From assembly GCA_018373675.1 (NCBI GenBank), contig JAHAGQ010000002.1, positions 1 to 64,000 on the forward strand: a stretch of DNA of 64,000 nucleotides, read 5' to 3'. The notes under the pieces were generated by a model that worked only from the letters and a program-made list of their open reading frames with translations, ran no database searches and was not told the DNA's origin. The stretch comes from Collinsella sp. (GTDB taxonomy: Bacteria; Actinomycetota; Coriobacteriia; Coriobacteriales; Coriobacteriaceae). A program made the position numbers and the translations under genes. This document shows, in pieces, positions 16,601 to 24,920 of the stretch; position 1 is the stretch's first letter, and every line of letters begins with the position of its first letter.

Positions 16601-16959
16601 TTAGCGACTACGACGTTCGCTGCGGTGTGCATCCCACGCCCGGCAAGATTCTGTACACCTCGACGCACGATACGTCGACGCTGGCCGGTTGGTGCACCCG
16701 TACCTTTGCGGGCGGCGATGAACCGAGCGGTGTTGAGGTGGCGGCCAAGCTGATGAGCGACGCGCTGGCAAGCGACGCTCCCCTGGTGATGATGCCACTG
16801 CAGGATGTCCTGGGGCTTGGCGACGACGCGCGCATGAACGTTCCGGGCGTTGCCACGGGCAACTGGACCTGGCAGGCTGACGAGGCGGACATTGCAGCGG
16901 CCGAGAACAAAACCGCACAGCTCCTGCGCAACAACCATAGATTCTGGGGCGAAGCGTGA
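13663..16959 (+). CDS. GH13 alpha-glycosidase fused to GH77 4-alpha-glucanotransferase
   Basis: 1098 residues with two enzymes in one chain. Residues about 1-120 form an N-terminal beta domain like those of neopullulanase/maltogenic amylase. The GH13 barrel follows, with DGVFNHTG, GWRLDVAD (nucleophile Asp351), LLGEVWED (acid/base Glu380) and LSSHDRPR (Asp455). From about residue 645 a GH77 amylomaltase follows: RYWQVLPVNPTDFFRSPYAG, then RLDHFLGF (nucleophile Asp908), IAEDLGYL (Glu954) and TSTHDTST (Asp1003). Both active sites look complete. The chain could both hydrolyse and transglycosylate maltodextrins released from glycogen or imported. Only a weak GGA lies before ATG 13663. These two activities are usually separate proteins. 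Confidence 0.93.
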   Translation: MRLIHNSRLPQFRTPFGAVTTGTTLSLSVILEDADPAQATLTLRTWVDEIGESRYPMTHEGDGIFTVELECAEPCLIWYSFICNIEGQPEVRLGAPQGRTGGEGVTYDYAEVPSFQVTVYKHRENRPTWYERGMVYQIFPDRYARDERWRERTLAEVEKPRKGIQRRMVEDWNEPPVYERAEDGSIKTWDFYGGSLKGIQEDLSRIAELGFTAIYLNPIFEAASNHRYDTADYTKIDPILGTEQDFTELCEAAEKLGISIILDGVFNHTGDDSIYFNRYGNYPGVGAWQSEDSPWRDAFYFHEDGSYDCWWGVGNMPAINESSELVRERLLGKDGVIRKWLRAGAHGWRLDVADELSDDFLAEIKKAVLAEKPDALLLGEVWEDASNKISYGHLRRYLQGSELDSAMDYPFRDMVIGFLMGYKNAYQAAEDIETLRENYPREALSCALNLLSSHDRPRIISVLGGGPDESQLPECERSKWRLDENAMGLAKSRFWLATLMQMTFPGVPSIYYGDEYGLEGLTDPGNRRTMPTKEDLHDFDTFAIVKNASAVRRALPFMIDDEIKAFALNDEVLAYNRTGKDGESATVIINRSLRNSHRVTIPALGECASDVISGHECEIHNGTVTLDLYPLGSSIIYHHAEQRLQEPLDHGAGVVCHITSVPTDDGKPGTIGAPTRRFIDHLAAMGMRYWQVLPVNPTDFFRSPYAGPSAFAGNIDLLPESHEELAADFETWKARGGEDADPLYTAFKHRNADWLEKYCVYMAVKKYFEGESRHDWPADVARYNEHLIDDKRFHNEAELQAYMQYRFDLAWCELMNYAHKKGIEVIGDIPMYVSDDSADAWSEPENFWLSDTGKAIEISGAPPDNFAPEGQVWGNPTFRWDHMKQNGYRWWMDRLRRAFSLYDRVRLDHFLGFHSYYSIPAGKACADGRWLAGPGKDLFQTAYDELGPLNFIAEDLGYLTPGVRAMASTCGFPGMDVLEFSDYDVRCGVHPTPGKILYTSTHDTSTLAGWCTRTFAGGDEPSGVEVAAKLMSDALASDAPLVMMPLQDVLGLGDDARMNVPGVATGNWTWQADEADIAAAENKTAQLLRNNHRFWGEA

Positions 16960-17047
16960 TAAAACCCCCGATATAGGGTACAGTTACAGACGTTTGAATT
17001 TTTGCGGGCAGAGTAATCTGCCCGCTTTGTGCTGAAAAGGAAGTATT

Positions 17048-17284
17048 ATGGCGCGCTACGATTACAAGTGCTCGAGCTGCGGCAACGTGTTTGAGGTTGA
17101 GCATCCCATGTCCGAGACTCCCGAGGTCGTGTGCCCCAGCTGCGGTGCCCCGGCGGCCAAGACGTTCTCGGCCAGCGGCATTAAATTTGAGGGAAGCGGT
17201 TTCTACAACACCGACCAGCGAAGCGGCGGCTCCAGCACCAGCGCCACCAGCGGCTGCTGCGCCAACTGCCCGCATAACCACTAG
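17048..17284 (+). CDS. FmdB-family zinc-ribbon protein
   Basis: 78 residues. The N-terminal zinc ribbon has Cys8, Cys11, Cys29 and Cys32 (CSSCG, CPSCG), followed by the family pattern SASGIKFEGSGFYNTD. A Ser/Gly-rich stretch leads to a second Cys/His cluster at the very end (CCANCPHNH). Small regulatory proteins of this family (FmdB/PF09723) have no firmly known function. AAAGGAAG precedes ATG 17048. Confidence 0.9.
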   Translation: MARYDYKCSSCGNVFEVEHPMSETPEVVCPSCGAPAAKTFSASGIKFEGSGFYNTDQRSGGSSTSATSGCCANCPHNH

Positions 17285-17293
17285 GAACCAAAC

Positions 17294-17331
17294 AGCCCCG
17301 CGATCGACACCGATCGCGGGGCTGATTCTTT
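17294..17331 (+). terminator. Terminator after the zinc-ribbon gene
   Basis: AGCCCCGCGATCG (17294-17306) pairs perfectly with CGATCGCGGGGCT (17311-17323) over a 4-nt loop, followed by GATTCTTT. Confidence 0.85.
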
Positions 17332-17353
17332 AGCTACCCAGGTTTCCTTATGA

Positions 17354-17418
17354 GTTGCGGTGAAATAAGGACTGTTTGGTGGGCAGAAGCCGCTATTCAA
17401 TCCCTATTTCACCGCAAC
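17354..17418. repeat. 65-bp terminal-inverted-repeat element, copy A
   Basis: Ends GTTGCGGTGAAATAAGGA (17354-17371) and TCCCTATTTCACCGCAAC (17401-17418) are inverted copies with one mismatch; the middle is unrelated. It sits between the convergent zinc-ribbon gene and rsmB. A second 65-bp element with the same ends is at 33600-33664. Confidence 0.7.
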
Positions 17419-17425
17419 ATATTAG

Positions 17426-18826
17426 TTACTTACGAATCAGGCGGGCGCAGAAGTGGCCGTCGTAGGAGTCGGCGTTTACTGGCACGCTTTGGAAAAGACC
17501 TCGGTCGTTTTGGCGTACGAAAACGAGCTTCTTGGCCTGCTCGAAATCAGGCAGTTGCAGAATCTGTGCCTCGGAGAGAGGCGCCACGGTAAAGCAGGCG
17601 CCCTCGGGAGAGGCCAGGAAGGCATCTACGACCTGCGTGTTCTCTTCATCAAATACCGAGCAGGTGGCATAGATAAGTTCACCGCCGGCAGCCACGCGTG
17701 CGGCTGCTTCCTTGAGCATCATCAACTGCAGTTTGGGCAACTCGGTCGTAACGTCATTCTCAGTTAGGCGCCACGGGATCTCGGGATGACGACGCATGGT
17801 GCCGGTGCCAGAGCACGGCGCATCGATAAAGACCGTATCGAACTTAACCGGCTTGCCAAGCATGGCATCAAACGACGTCAGTACTTCATCAAGCTCGCAG
17901 GCATCACCCGAAACCGTACGAACGCCCTGAATACCGGCCTTGTGCAGGCGAGCGAGATTCAGATCGCATTTGCGATCATGCAGATCGAGCGCCGTATGCT
18001 GACGCTCATAGCCCGCACGCTTGGCCTGGCACATCATCACATAGGTCTTGGTGCCACGACCGGCACCAATCTCAAGGCAGCTTCCAGGGCGCGTGGCAGC
18101 TGTGGCGATAAGCTGCGCATTGAGATCAGATGCCACCGCGGCAGCACGCTCAAACACACCCGATGCAACCGTGACCTGCGCATCTACCGGGGCATGGCAG
18201 CCCGGGAAAACGGGCGCGACGAGCTGCGAGACATACGGATCGGGCTTGGTCGCAAAGGCGTTCTCATGCAGGGCCAGCGGCGCGGGGGCCAGATTGCCGG
18301 CAAAGTTAAGCGCACCCTCAGGCGTGTCGAACGATGCCATAATGCGAGCGCACAGCCAACGCGGCAGACCCATCAGGCGCGACAGACGAACCAGGCGTCG
18401 CTCAGACTCATCTACATCGGACGCCGTGGCAAAGTCCTCAACATTGTCCGCAACCTTATGCAGCACGGCATTGGCCAAGCCAGCGGCGGACTTAGCGCCG
18501 CAGCGAACCAGCTCAACACCCTGACTTACAGCAACGCGCCCAGGCGTATGTAAATAGAGCATCTCGAAAGCCGAGATACGAAGCGCCATGCGAACACGCG
18601 GCGCAACCTTTTTAGGCTTATCGAGAAACTGGTCGAGCAGCTCGTCCAAAATACCCTGCGTGGCGGCCACACCAAGTGCCAAGCGGGCGGCAAAAGCGGA
18701 ATCGCGCTGATCAATAGCCTTGGCCGATGCGCGAGAGGACAGCACGTCGCGCGCATACATGCCGCGGCGATCGGCCTCCATCAGCACATCGAGCGCAAGC
18801 TTGCGCGCGGGAGACAGCTTGCTCAT
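17426..18826 (-). CDS. rsmB: 16S rRNA (cytosine(967)-C(5))-methyltransferase RsmB-type
   Basis: 466 residues. An N-terminal NusB-like helical domain (LALDVLMEADRRG onward) precedes a Rossmann methyltransferase domain with the S-adenosylmethionine loop LEIGAGRGTKTY. The two conserved cysteines of m5C methyltransferases follow, in DAPCSGTGTMRRHPEI and YATCSVFDEEN. ATG 18826 overlaps the fmt stop in ATGA, so the two genes are translationally coupled. An upstream extension of the frame runs back into fmt and is not used. Confidence 0.92.
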   Translation of the reverse strand: MSKLSPARKLALDVLMEADRRGMYARDVLSSRASAKAIDQRDSAFAARLALGVAATQGILDELLDQFLDKPKKVAPRVRMALRISAFEMLYLHTPGRVAVSQGVELVRCGAKSAAGLANAVLHKVADNVEDFATASDVDESERRLVRLSRLMGLPRWLCARIMASFDTPEGALNFAGNLAPAPLALHENAFATKPDPYVSQLVAPVFPGCHAPVDAQVTVASGVFERAAAVASDLNAQLIATAATRPGSCLEIGAGRGTKTYVMMCQAKRAGYERQHTALDLHDRKCDLNLARLHKAGIQGVRTVSGDACELDEVLTSFDAMLGKPVKFDTVFIDAPCSGTGTMRRHPEIPWRLTENDVTTELPKLQLMMLKEAAARVAAGGELIYATCSVFDEENTQVVDAFLASPEGACFTVAPLSEAQILQLPDFEQAKKLVFVRQNDRGLFQSVPVNADSYDGHFCARLIRK

Positions 18827-19743
18827 GACAGAACACCCCACGAAAGATCGGCGCCTTGCAGCCCAGCAGCCCAAGCAGAAGCGGCCATACCACGCTTGCC
18901 ATCGGGCTTAACCTCGAGCAGTTCAACCGCACCATCGGAAAGGCCAAGGAAAACACGCTTGGCCTTAATGAGAACCTGACCCTCGCCAAGCGACACATCA
19001 GCCGGCGCAGCATCGAGCACGCGCACGGTCTTGCCGGCAATCACGCAACGAGCAGGCGCAGTATCGGACGAAGCGAGCACATGACGCACGCAATCGAGCG
19101 CAGCCATCTGCGGATCCAGACGCATCTCCAGCTTGGAAATCTTGGCAGCATGGGTAACGAGCGCCTCATCCTGTTCAGTCCACACGGCGGTGCCATCGGC
19201 AAGAGAAGGAAGCGTATCGGCAAGCAGTTTGCCGCCAAGCTCACCAAGCTCCATAGTCAGCGCCTCAGCATGCTTACCGGCAACCGACGTGGAGGCCTGG
19301 GCACAATAAGCACCAGTATCCACGCCATGTCCAATGCGCATGATAGAAACGCCAACAACCTCGTCACCAGCGAGAATCGCACGCTGAATAGGAGCAGCCC
19401 CACGCCAACGAGGCAGCAGCGAAGCATGGACATTCACAATACCAAGCGGCGCCATATGCAGTACCTCATCAGGCAAAATGCAGCCATAGGCAGCCACACA
19501 AAAAATATCAGCCTGGGCAGTTTGGAGTGCCTCAACTACCTCCGACGTCATACGATTGGCCTCAACAACCGGCAACCCCAGCTCAAGCGCCTTGGCCTTA
19601 ACAGGAGAAGGCTCAAGCTTCTTACCACGCCCACGAACAGCATCGGGACGCGTAATAACAAGCACAATCTCATTCCCAGCCGCAACAAGCGAAGTCAACG
19701 AAGGAACAGCAAAATCAGGCGTACCCATAAACACAATACGCAT
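18823..19743 (-). CDS. fmt: Methionyl-tRNA formyltransferase
   Basis: 306 residues, the usual length. It formylates initiator Met-tRNA using 10-formyltetrahydrofolate. Seen are RIVFMGTPDFAVPSL at the start, ITRPDAVRGRGK, VNVHASLLPRWRGAAPIQ (the Asn-His catalytic segment), SIMRIGHGVDTG, and a C-terminal tRNA-binding OB-like domain. Good AGGAGA lies upstream of ATG 19743. It is followed by rsmB with a 4-nt overlap. def lies upstream on the same strand but is separated by 321 bp containing a palindromic element. Confidence 0.96.
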   Translation of the reverse strand: MRIVFMGTPDFAVPSLTSLVAAGNEIVLVITRPDAVRGRGKKLEPSPVKAKALELGLPVVEANRMTSEVVEALQTAQADIFCVAAYGCILPDEVLHMAPLGIVNVHASLLPRWRGAAPIQRAILAGDEVVGVSIMRIGHGVDTGAYCAQASTSVAGKHAEALTMELGELGGKLLADTLPSLADGTAVWTEQDEALVTHAAKISKLEMRLDPQMAALDCVRHVLASSDTAPARCVIAGKTVRVLDAAPADVSLGEGQVLIKAKRVFLGLSDGAVELLEVKPDGKRGMAASAWAAGLQGADLSWGVLS

Positions 19744-19960
19744 AAAAGTTAGTCTCCTCTCAATAACGAGCCGAGACGGCTACAAAAAAGCGTTCCAGGT
19801 CGCAAGCGCACCCAGCCGCAAAAACAGTTCAACAAAGACAAATATACCCAAAAACAAAGAAAGAGCCGCATAAAAGCAGCCCTCCCAACAAAGCACCTAT
19901 CAGCGAAGACGCCCTTCCCTGGCCCGACGGCACCCGGGCGAGACAAGCAGCGTCAACGTA

Positions 19961-20056
19961 GTCCCCGGAGCGCCCGCCTATATCGTCCCGCGCGCAGTTT
20001 CGCAGCGCAGCGAGAATGTTTGAGCACGGGATGATATAGGCGGGCGCCCCGGGGAC
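19961..20056. repeat. 96-bp palindromic element in the def-fmt gap
   Basis: The gap 19744-20064 has no gene. Arms 19961-19990 and 20027-20056 (each about 30 nt, starting GTCCCCGG and ending CCGGGGAC) are inverted with two or three mismatches around a 36-nt centre that has its own GCGC-rich symmetry. It is transcribed within the def-fmt-rsmB unit and would fold into a very stable hairpin. The rest of the gap (19744-19960) shows nothing recognisable. Confidence 0.65.
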
Positions 20057-20064
20057 GGACAAAC

Positions 20065-20601
20065 CTACTCCGTCTCGCCCGGTCGAGCGCCGCGGGCCAG
20101 GGCGTCCTGGTACTCCTTGACGGCCTTGATCCTCTGCATGGGCTTCAGCCGCTCGAACATAGTGTTGCCGTGCAGGTGATCAATCTCGTGCTGCAGGCAC
20201 ACGCAGAACAGATCGCCCGAAGCCTCGTATCGAATCAGGTTGGCGTCCAAGTCGTACGCCTCGACGACGACATGGTCGGGACGTTCGATCTCACAGCTAA
20301 TGCCAGGAATGGAAAGGCAGCCCTCGCTAAAGGGCACCAGATGGTCGCTCTGCTCAACAATAACGGGGTTAATGAGCACGTAGGGGTCGTAGTCGTTCTT
20401 GTCGGTGTAATCGCAGTCGATGGTGACGAGCTGGATGAGCTCGCCGATCTGCGGGGCAGCCAGGCCGCAGCCGCCGTTCTCGAACATCATCTTCTTCATC
20501 TTCTCGGCAAGAGCCTCGATCGCCGGGGTGATCTCCTCGACGACGGCGCACTCCTGGCGTAGACGAGGGTCGGGCGACAGTACGATTCCGTTGGCTTCCA
20601 T
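20065..20601 (-). CDS. def: Peptide deformylase
   Basis: 178 residues. It removes the N-formyl group from nascent proteins and is functionally paired with fmt downstream. All three metal-site motifs are present: GCGLAAPQIG, EGCLSIPG (metal Cys) and QHEIDHLHG (two metal His and catalytic Glu). I chose ATG 20601 because GAAAGG then sits about 7 nt upstream; an ATG at 20607 overlaps that site. priA ends only 19 bp upstream, so both are likely co-transcribed. Confidence 0.95.
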   Translation of the reverse strand: MEANGIVLSPDPRLRQECAVVEEITPAIEALAEKMKKMMFENGGCGLAAPQIGELIQLVTIDCDYTDKNDYDPYVLINPVIVEQSDHLVPFSEGCLSIPGISCEIERPDHVVVEAYDLDANLIRYEASGDLFCVCLQHEIDHLHGNTMFERLKPMQRIKAVKEYQDALARGARPGETE

Positions 20602-20619
20602 GGCCATCCTTTCGGGTTG

Positions 20620-23073
20620 TTACATCAAATCATAGGCGTCGACGTCAACGCTCACGCTCACGCCGCGCGCAGAGCCCACCTCTTTGAGGCAGGCGTCGAT
20701 ATCATCAGAGACATGGTACCCCACGGGTGACTTCACAAGCAGATGGAAGCGGTAACGGTCCTTGGCTCTCTCGATTACACACGAAGCCGGGCCCAGCACC
20801 TGGGGCACGGCACTCCCCGCCCGCAAAAAGTCGGGCGCGGCGGCATGCCAGCGGCGCTTAAGAAGCTTTGCAATGCGCCCGATGTAGTCTTGCGCGTCGT
20901 CTCGGTTCGCCGACCACACCAAAATGTTGACCAGGCGAACAAACGGCGGATACAGGGCGTCGCGGCGCTGGTCCAGGTCGTAGCCGGTAAAGATCGAGCG
21001 ATTGTGCTCGGCGACGGCGCGAATGACCGGATCCTCGGGCAGGTAGGTCTGAATGATAACCTCGCCGGGGCGATCGCCGCGACCGGCACGGCCCGCCACC
21101 TGTTCCAGCAGGTCGTAGGCGCGCTCCCCTGCGCGAAAGTCCGGCAGCTTGAGGGCGAAGTCGGCATTGACCACGCCCACGAGCGTGACCTCGGGAAAGT
21201 CGAGGCCCTTTGCGATCATTTGGGTGCCCAGCAGCACCGCGCAATCGGCGGCATCGAACTTCTCAAGCAGCTTTTTGTGCGCATCCTTGCCGCGCGTGGA
21301 ATCGGCATCCATACGAATAATGGCGACGTCCTCGGGCAACATCTGGTGCAGTGCGTCCTCGATCTGCTGCGTACCCAAGCCCATTTTTGCCAGGTAGCGA
21401 CTGCCACATTTGGGGCAACGGCTCGTGGGCGCGGGATACGGCTGCACGCGCCAAGACGAACCGCATGTGTGACACTGCAGCGTGTGCGTGCGCTCGTGAT
21501 ACGTAAGCGCGGTGGAGCAGTAGTTGCAGGTGGGGACGCAGCCGCACTCGCGGCACATAAGGAACGGCGCAAAGCCACGGCGGTTATGCAGCAACACGGC
21601 CTTCTCGCGGCGCTCGACCACACGCTCCAGGCCTTCCATCAGCGGTTTTGAGAACATAGAGCGGCTGCCGTGCGAGAACTCGCGGCGCAGGTCGGCAATG
21701 CGGACTGTCGGCAGCACGGCGTGTCCCGGGCGCTCGGGCATCTCGACGCGCGTCCAGGTGGCACCGTTATACGTGCCACGGCGGCAGCGGTCGAGGGCCT
21801 CAGCAGAAGGCGTGGCCGAGCCCAGCGCGAGCGGGCAGCGATAGCGACGTGCCATCTCGGCCGCCACTTCGCGCGCATGGTAGCGCGGGCTGGAACCCTG
21901 CTTGTAACTGGTCTCGTGCTCCTCGTCGATGATGATAAGGCCCAAGTCGCTGAGCGGGCAAAAGAGGGCCGAGCGGGCGCCCACGACCACGCGCGCGGCA
22001 CCGCTGGCGACCATATCCCATTGGTCCAAGCGTTCACCGGCCGAAAGGCGCGAGTGGAAGACCGCAACCGTTTCGCCAAAGCGCGAGCGAAAACGGCCGA
22101 CGGTCTGGGCCGTCAGCGAGATCTCGGGCACGAGCACGCAGGCCGAACGGCCGGCTGCCAGCACGCGCTCGATGGCGGAGAGGTAGACCTCGGTTTTGCC
22201 GGAACCGGTGACGCCATCGACGAGCACCACGTCGCCGTGTGCATCCAGGCGAGCTCGCTCAATCTGCGCGAGCGCCTGCTGCTGGCCGTTGGTGAGTGCC
22301 ACCGGCGCCTTACCGCTCGCCGAGGACAGCGTGGTCTGCTCGCTGCAGCCACGCCACGCACGGCGCTCTTCCACCACCACGACACCGCGTTTTTCAAGCG
22401 CCTTGATGGTCGCCGACATGCTGTTATAGAGCAGGTTGAGGTCGCGCGTCGTGACCGGGCCGCATTGGAGCGCCTCGATGAGCTGACGTTGGCGAACCGC
22501 TGTCTTGGGCGGCGTGTAGTCGAAACCCTCGGGCGTGAGCATGACCCAGCGGTTTTGGATAGGCTTGACGGCGGGGCGCTCAACCGTCCACACGCCGTCA
22601 TCGCCCTTGACCACGCGCGGACTTCCACCCGGGGGCAAGAACAAACGCAGGCACTCGGAAAGCGTCGCGACATACTCGCGGCTCATCCAGCGTGCGATAC
22701 GGGCAGCCTCGACAGTAAAGAGCGGTTTGCTGAGGATAGCCTCGATGGGCTTGATGCGTGCGGGGTCGAGGGCGATGTTGCCTTGTAGGTCGCCCAGCTC
22801 AGGCGCAATGTCGACAATATAGCCCGCGGCGGCACGGTTACCAAAGTGGACCAGGACCGTTGATCCGATCTGCGCCTCATTGGCAAGGGGTTGAGGAATG
22901 CCATAGGCAAACGGCTCGGACAGCGCACGCGTCGGGATATCGAGGACCACGCTCGCATAGGCAGCGATGGGCTCAGGTGCAGGCTCGGGCTTGGCTGGGG
23001 CAGCAGCGGATGCCGATGCCACCGTAGTCTCCTCCGGTTCCGGCGAACCAAACAGCGAAAGTTGCTCGGCCAT
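20620..23073 (-). CDS. priA: Primosomal replication restart helicase PriA
   Basis: 817 residues. The N-terminal 3'-DNA-binding region (ASVVLDIPTRALSEPFAYG) is followed by superfamily-2 helicase motifs: VDGVTGSGKTEVY (Walker A), IIIDEEHETSYKQ (Walker B, DEEH) and LGSATPSAEA. The zinc-binding insertion carries paired cysteines (CRECGCVPTCNYC, CHTCG, CPKCG). RAGERAYDLLEQVAGRAGR is motif VI. It reloads the replisome at stalled forks. GGAGG lies 10 nt before ATG 23073. A Pro/Ala-rich N-terminal stretch of about 35 residues precedes the conserved fold. Confidence 0.95.
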   Translation of the reverse strand: MAEQLSLFGSPEPEETTVASASAAAPAKPEPAPEPIAAYASVVLDIPTRALSEPFAYGIPQPLANEAQIGSTVLVHFGNRAAAGYIVDIAPELGDLQGNIALDPARIKPIEAILSKPLFTVEAARIARWMSREYVATLSECLRLFLPPGGSPRVVKGDDGVWTVERPAVKPIQNRWVMLTPEGFDYTPPKTAVRQRQLIEALQCGPVTTRDLNLLYNSMSATIKALEKRGVVVVEERRAWRGCSEQTTLSSASGKAPVALTNGQQQALAQIERARLDAHGDVVLVDGVTGSGKTEVYLSAIERVLAAGRSACVLVPEISLTAQTVGRFRSRFGETVAVFHSRLSAGERLDQWDMVASGAARVVVGARSALFCPLSDLGLIIIDEEHETSYKQGSSPRYHAREVAAEMARRYRCPLALGSATPSAEALDRCRRGTYNGATWTRVEMPERPGHAVLPTVRIADLRREFSHGSRSMFSKPLMEGLERVVERREKAVLLHNRRGFAPFLMCRECGCVPTCNYCSTALTYHERTHTLQCHTCGSSWRVQPYPAPTSRCPKCGSRYLAKMGLGTQQIEDALHQMLPEDVAIIRMDADSTRGKDAHKKLLEKFDAADCAVLLGTQMIAKGLDFPEVTLVGVVNADFALKLPDFRAGERAYDLLEQVAGRAGRGDRPGEVIIQTYLPEDPVIRAVAEHNRSIFTGYDLDQRRDALYPPFVRLVNILVWSANRDDAQDYIGRIAKLLKRRWHAAAPDFLRAGSAVPQVLGPASCVIERAKDRYRFHLLVKSPVGYHVSDDIDACLKEVGSARGVSVSVDVDAYDLM

Positions 23074-23107
23074 GACCCCAGCACCTCCTATCCCATACGT
23101 CTACAGA

Positions 23108-23140
23108 AACAAGAGCCCCGCTCGGGTGAACGGGGCTCGG
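23108..23140 (-). terminator. Terminator after gltX
   Basis: GAGCCCCG (23113-23120) pairs with CGGGGCTC (23131-23138). On the minus strand TTGTTTCTG follows the stem. It separates gltX from priA. Confidence 0.75.
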
Positions 23141-23161
23141 ATACAAACGTTTGCGCAGCGA

Positions 23162-24637
23162 TTACAGCGCCATCGTGCGGGCGCGGTCGATGCGCGCCAG
23201 GCAGTCGTCGCGGCCGACGAGCGCCATGGTCTCGCCCAGCGGAGGGCTCACCATGTTGCCGCAGACGGCGACGCGCACGGCCTGGAACACCACGCGCTTC
23301 TTGAGGTCCATCTGCTCGGGCAGTGGCTCAAGCGCGGCGTCGATGTTAGCAGCCGTCCACTCGTCCACACCCTCGAGCGCAGCCTTGGCGGCGTCCAGAA
23401 TGGCACTCATACCCTCCTTGGCAAGGCCCTTGTTGACAGACTTCTCGTCATACTCGAGCGTCTCGGCCGTGGCAAAGATGGGGGCGGCGACGGTCACGGC
23501 GTCGGCCGGCATCTTGGTGCGCGGCTTGACAATGGCAGCGAGCGCGTCGATCCAGTCCTCGCCGTACTCGACATTACCCTCGATCATGCCGGCCTCGTGC
23601 AGCTCGGGCACCATGATCTCGTCGGCAAACTGAGCATCGGACATGCCGTTGATGTACTCGGCATTGACCCAATCGAGCTTCTTGGGGTCGAAGGTCGCAG
23701 GATTCTTGGAGATGCGGTCGAGCGAGAACTTGCTGGCCAGAACATCGCGCGGGATGATCGTGGTCTCGCCGTCGAGCGACCAGCCGAGCAGCGCCAGGTA
23801 GTTGACAAAGGCGTCGGACAGGTAGCCGGCGTCGCGGTACTCCTCCACCGAGGTGGCGCCGTGGCGCTTGGAGAGCTTCTTGCCGTCGGCGCCCAGGATC
23901 ATGGAGATGTGAGCGAACGTGGGCACGGGCGCGCCGAGGGCCTCATAGACCATGACCTGACGCGGGGTGTTTGACAGGTGGTCGTCGCCACGGATGACAT
24001 GGGTGATCTTCATCATGGCGTCGTCGACGACGGTCGCGAAGTTGTACGTAGGCGTGCCATCGGAGCGGAAGATGACAAAGTCGTCGAGCTCCTTGGCGTC
24101 GAAGGTCACCTCGCCGTGGACGGCGTCGTGGATAACGACGTCTCCGCGGTCCTCGGGCACCTTGATGCGCAGGACGTAGGACTCGCCGGCCTCGATGCGG
24201 CGGCGGGCCTCCTCGGGATCAAGATCACGGCAACGGCGCTGATAACCCTGGAAGGGGTCCTTGCGCTCCTGAGCGGCCTTGCGGTCGGCGTCGAGCTGCT
24301 CCTTGGTGCAGAAGCAGGGATAGGCCTTGCCCTCGTCCCAGAGCTTCTGGGCGGCCTGCTTGTACAGGTCCAGGCGCTCGGTCTGGGCGTAGGGGCCAAA
24401 GTCGCCGCCCACCTCGGGACCCTCGTCCCAGTCCAGGCCCAGCCAACGCATGGCGCGCAGGATGATCTGCGTGTTCTCGTCGGTGGAGCGGGTGGGGTCG
24501 GTGTCGTCGATGCGCAGGATGAACGTGCCGCCGTTAGCACGGGCGAAAGCCCAGTTATAGATAGCGGTGCGGGCGCCGCCGATGTGCAGCTTGCCCGTCG
24601 GTGAGGGTGCAAAGCGGACGCGAACGTCTGATGCCAT
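23162..24637 (-). CDS. gltX: Glutamyl-tRNA synthetase
   Basis: 491 residues. Class I synthetase charging tRNA-Glu; two tRNA-Glu genes lie in this window at about 58 kb. The HIGH-type motif is FAPSPTGKLHIGGART (residues 8-23) and the KMSKS-type motif is KKLSKRHGATS. The start ATG 24637 is set by GAGGAG a few nt upstream; an upstream extension of the frame to 24676 is not supported. Confidence 0.96.
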   Translation of the reverse strand: MASDVRVRFAPSPTGKLHIGGARTAIYNWAFARANGGTFILRIDDTDPTRSTDENTQIILRAMRWLGLDWDEGPEVGGDFGPYAQTERLDLYKQAAQKLWDEGKAYPCFCTKEQLDADRKAAQERKDPFQGYQRRCRDLDPEEARRRIEAGESYVLRIKVPEDRGDVVIHDAVHGEVTFDAKELDDFVIFRSDGTPTYNFATVVDDAMMKITHVIRGDDHLSNTPRQVMVYEALGAPVPTFAHISMILGADGKKLSKRHGATSVEEYRDAGYLSDAFVNYLALLGWSLDGETTIIPRDVLASKFSLDRISKNPATFDPKKLDWVNAEYINGMSDAQFADEIMVPELHEAGMIEGNVEYGEDWIDALAAIVKPRTKMPADAVTVAAPIFATAETLEYDEKSVNKGLAKEGMSAILDAAKAALEGVDEWTAANIDAALEPLPEQMDLKKRVVFQAVRVAVCGNMVSPPLGETMALVGRDDCLARIDRARTMAL

Positions 24638-24711
24638 GGAAATCTCCTCGATTGCAGGATGGATGTCTAACCGCACCAGTATAAAGCATCAAAGCAACCT
24701 CCGCACAAAGG

Positions 24712-24817
24712 GCACCTACCTACTCATTGGGGGCAGACTTAAATGATCAGTCTTTGGGCAACCTGTCGGCACTTAGGTAAGGCTGATCATTTAAGTCTGT
24801 CCCCAATGAGTAGGTGC
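24712..24817. repeat. 106-bp palindromic element between gltX and metK
   Basis: The left arm 24712-24750 and right arm 24783-24817 are inverted copies, differing by a 4-nt insertion and one base. The outer ends read GCACCTAC...GTAGGTGC and the inner ends CTTAAATGATCAG / CTGATCATTTAAG. The 32-nt centre is not symmetrical. It lies in the divergent gltX/metK promoter region. No coding potential; a MITE- or REP-like nature is inferred. Confidence 0.65.
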
Positions 24818-24920
24818 GGAAAGGGTGTGAATGTTTGATTTACGCGCTATGATGTGCCCTTGCATAGAGAGGCCGGCGGAATGGTAACGGTCGCCGGGAC
24901 ACGTTTTTGAAAGGACAATC

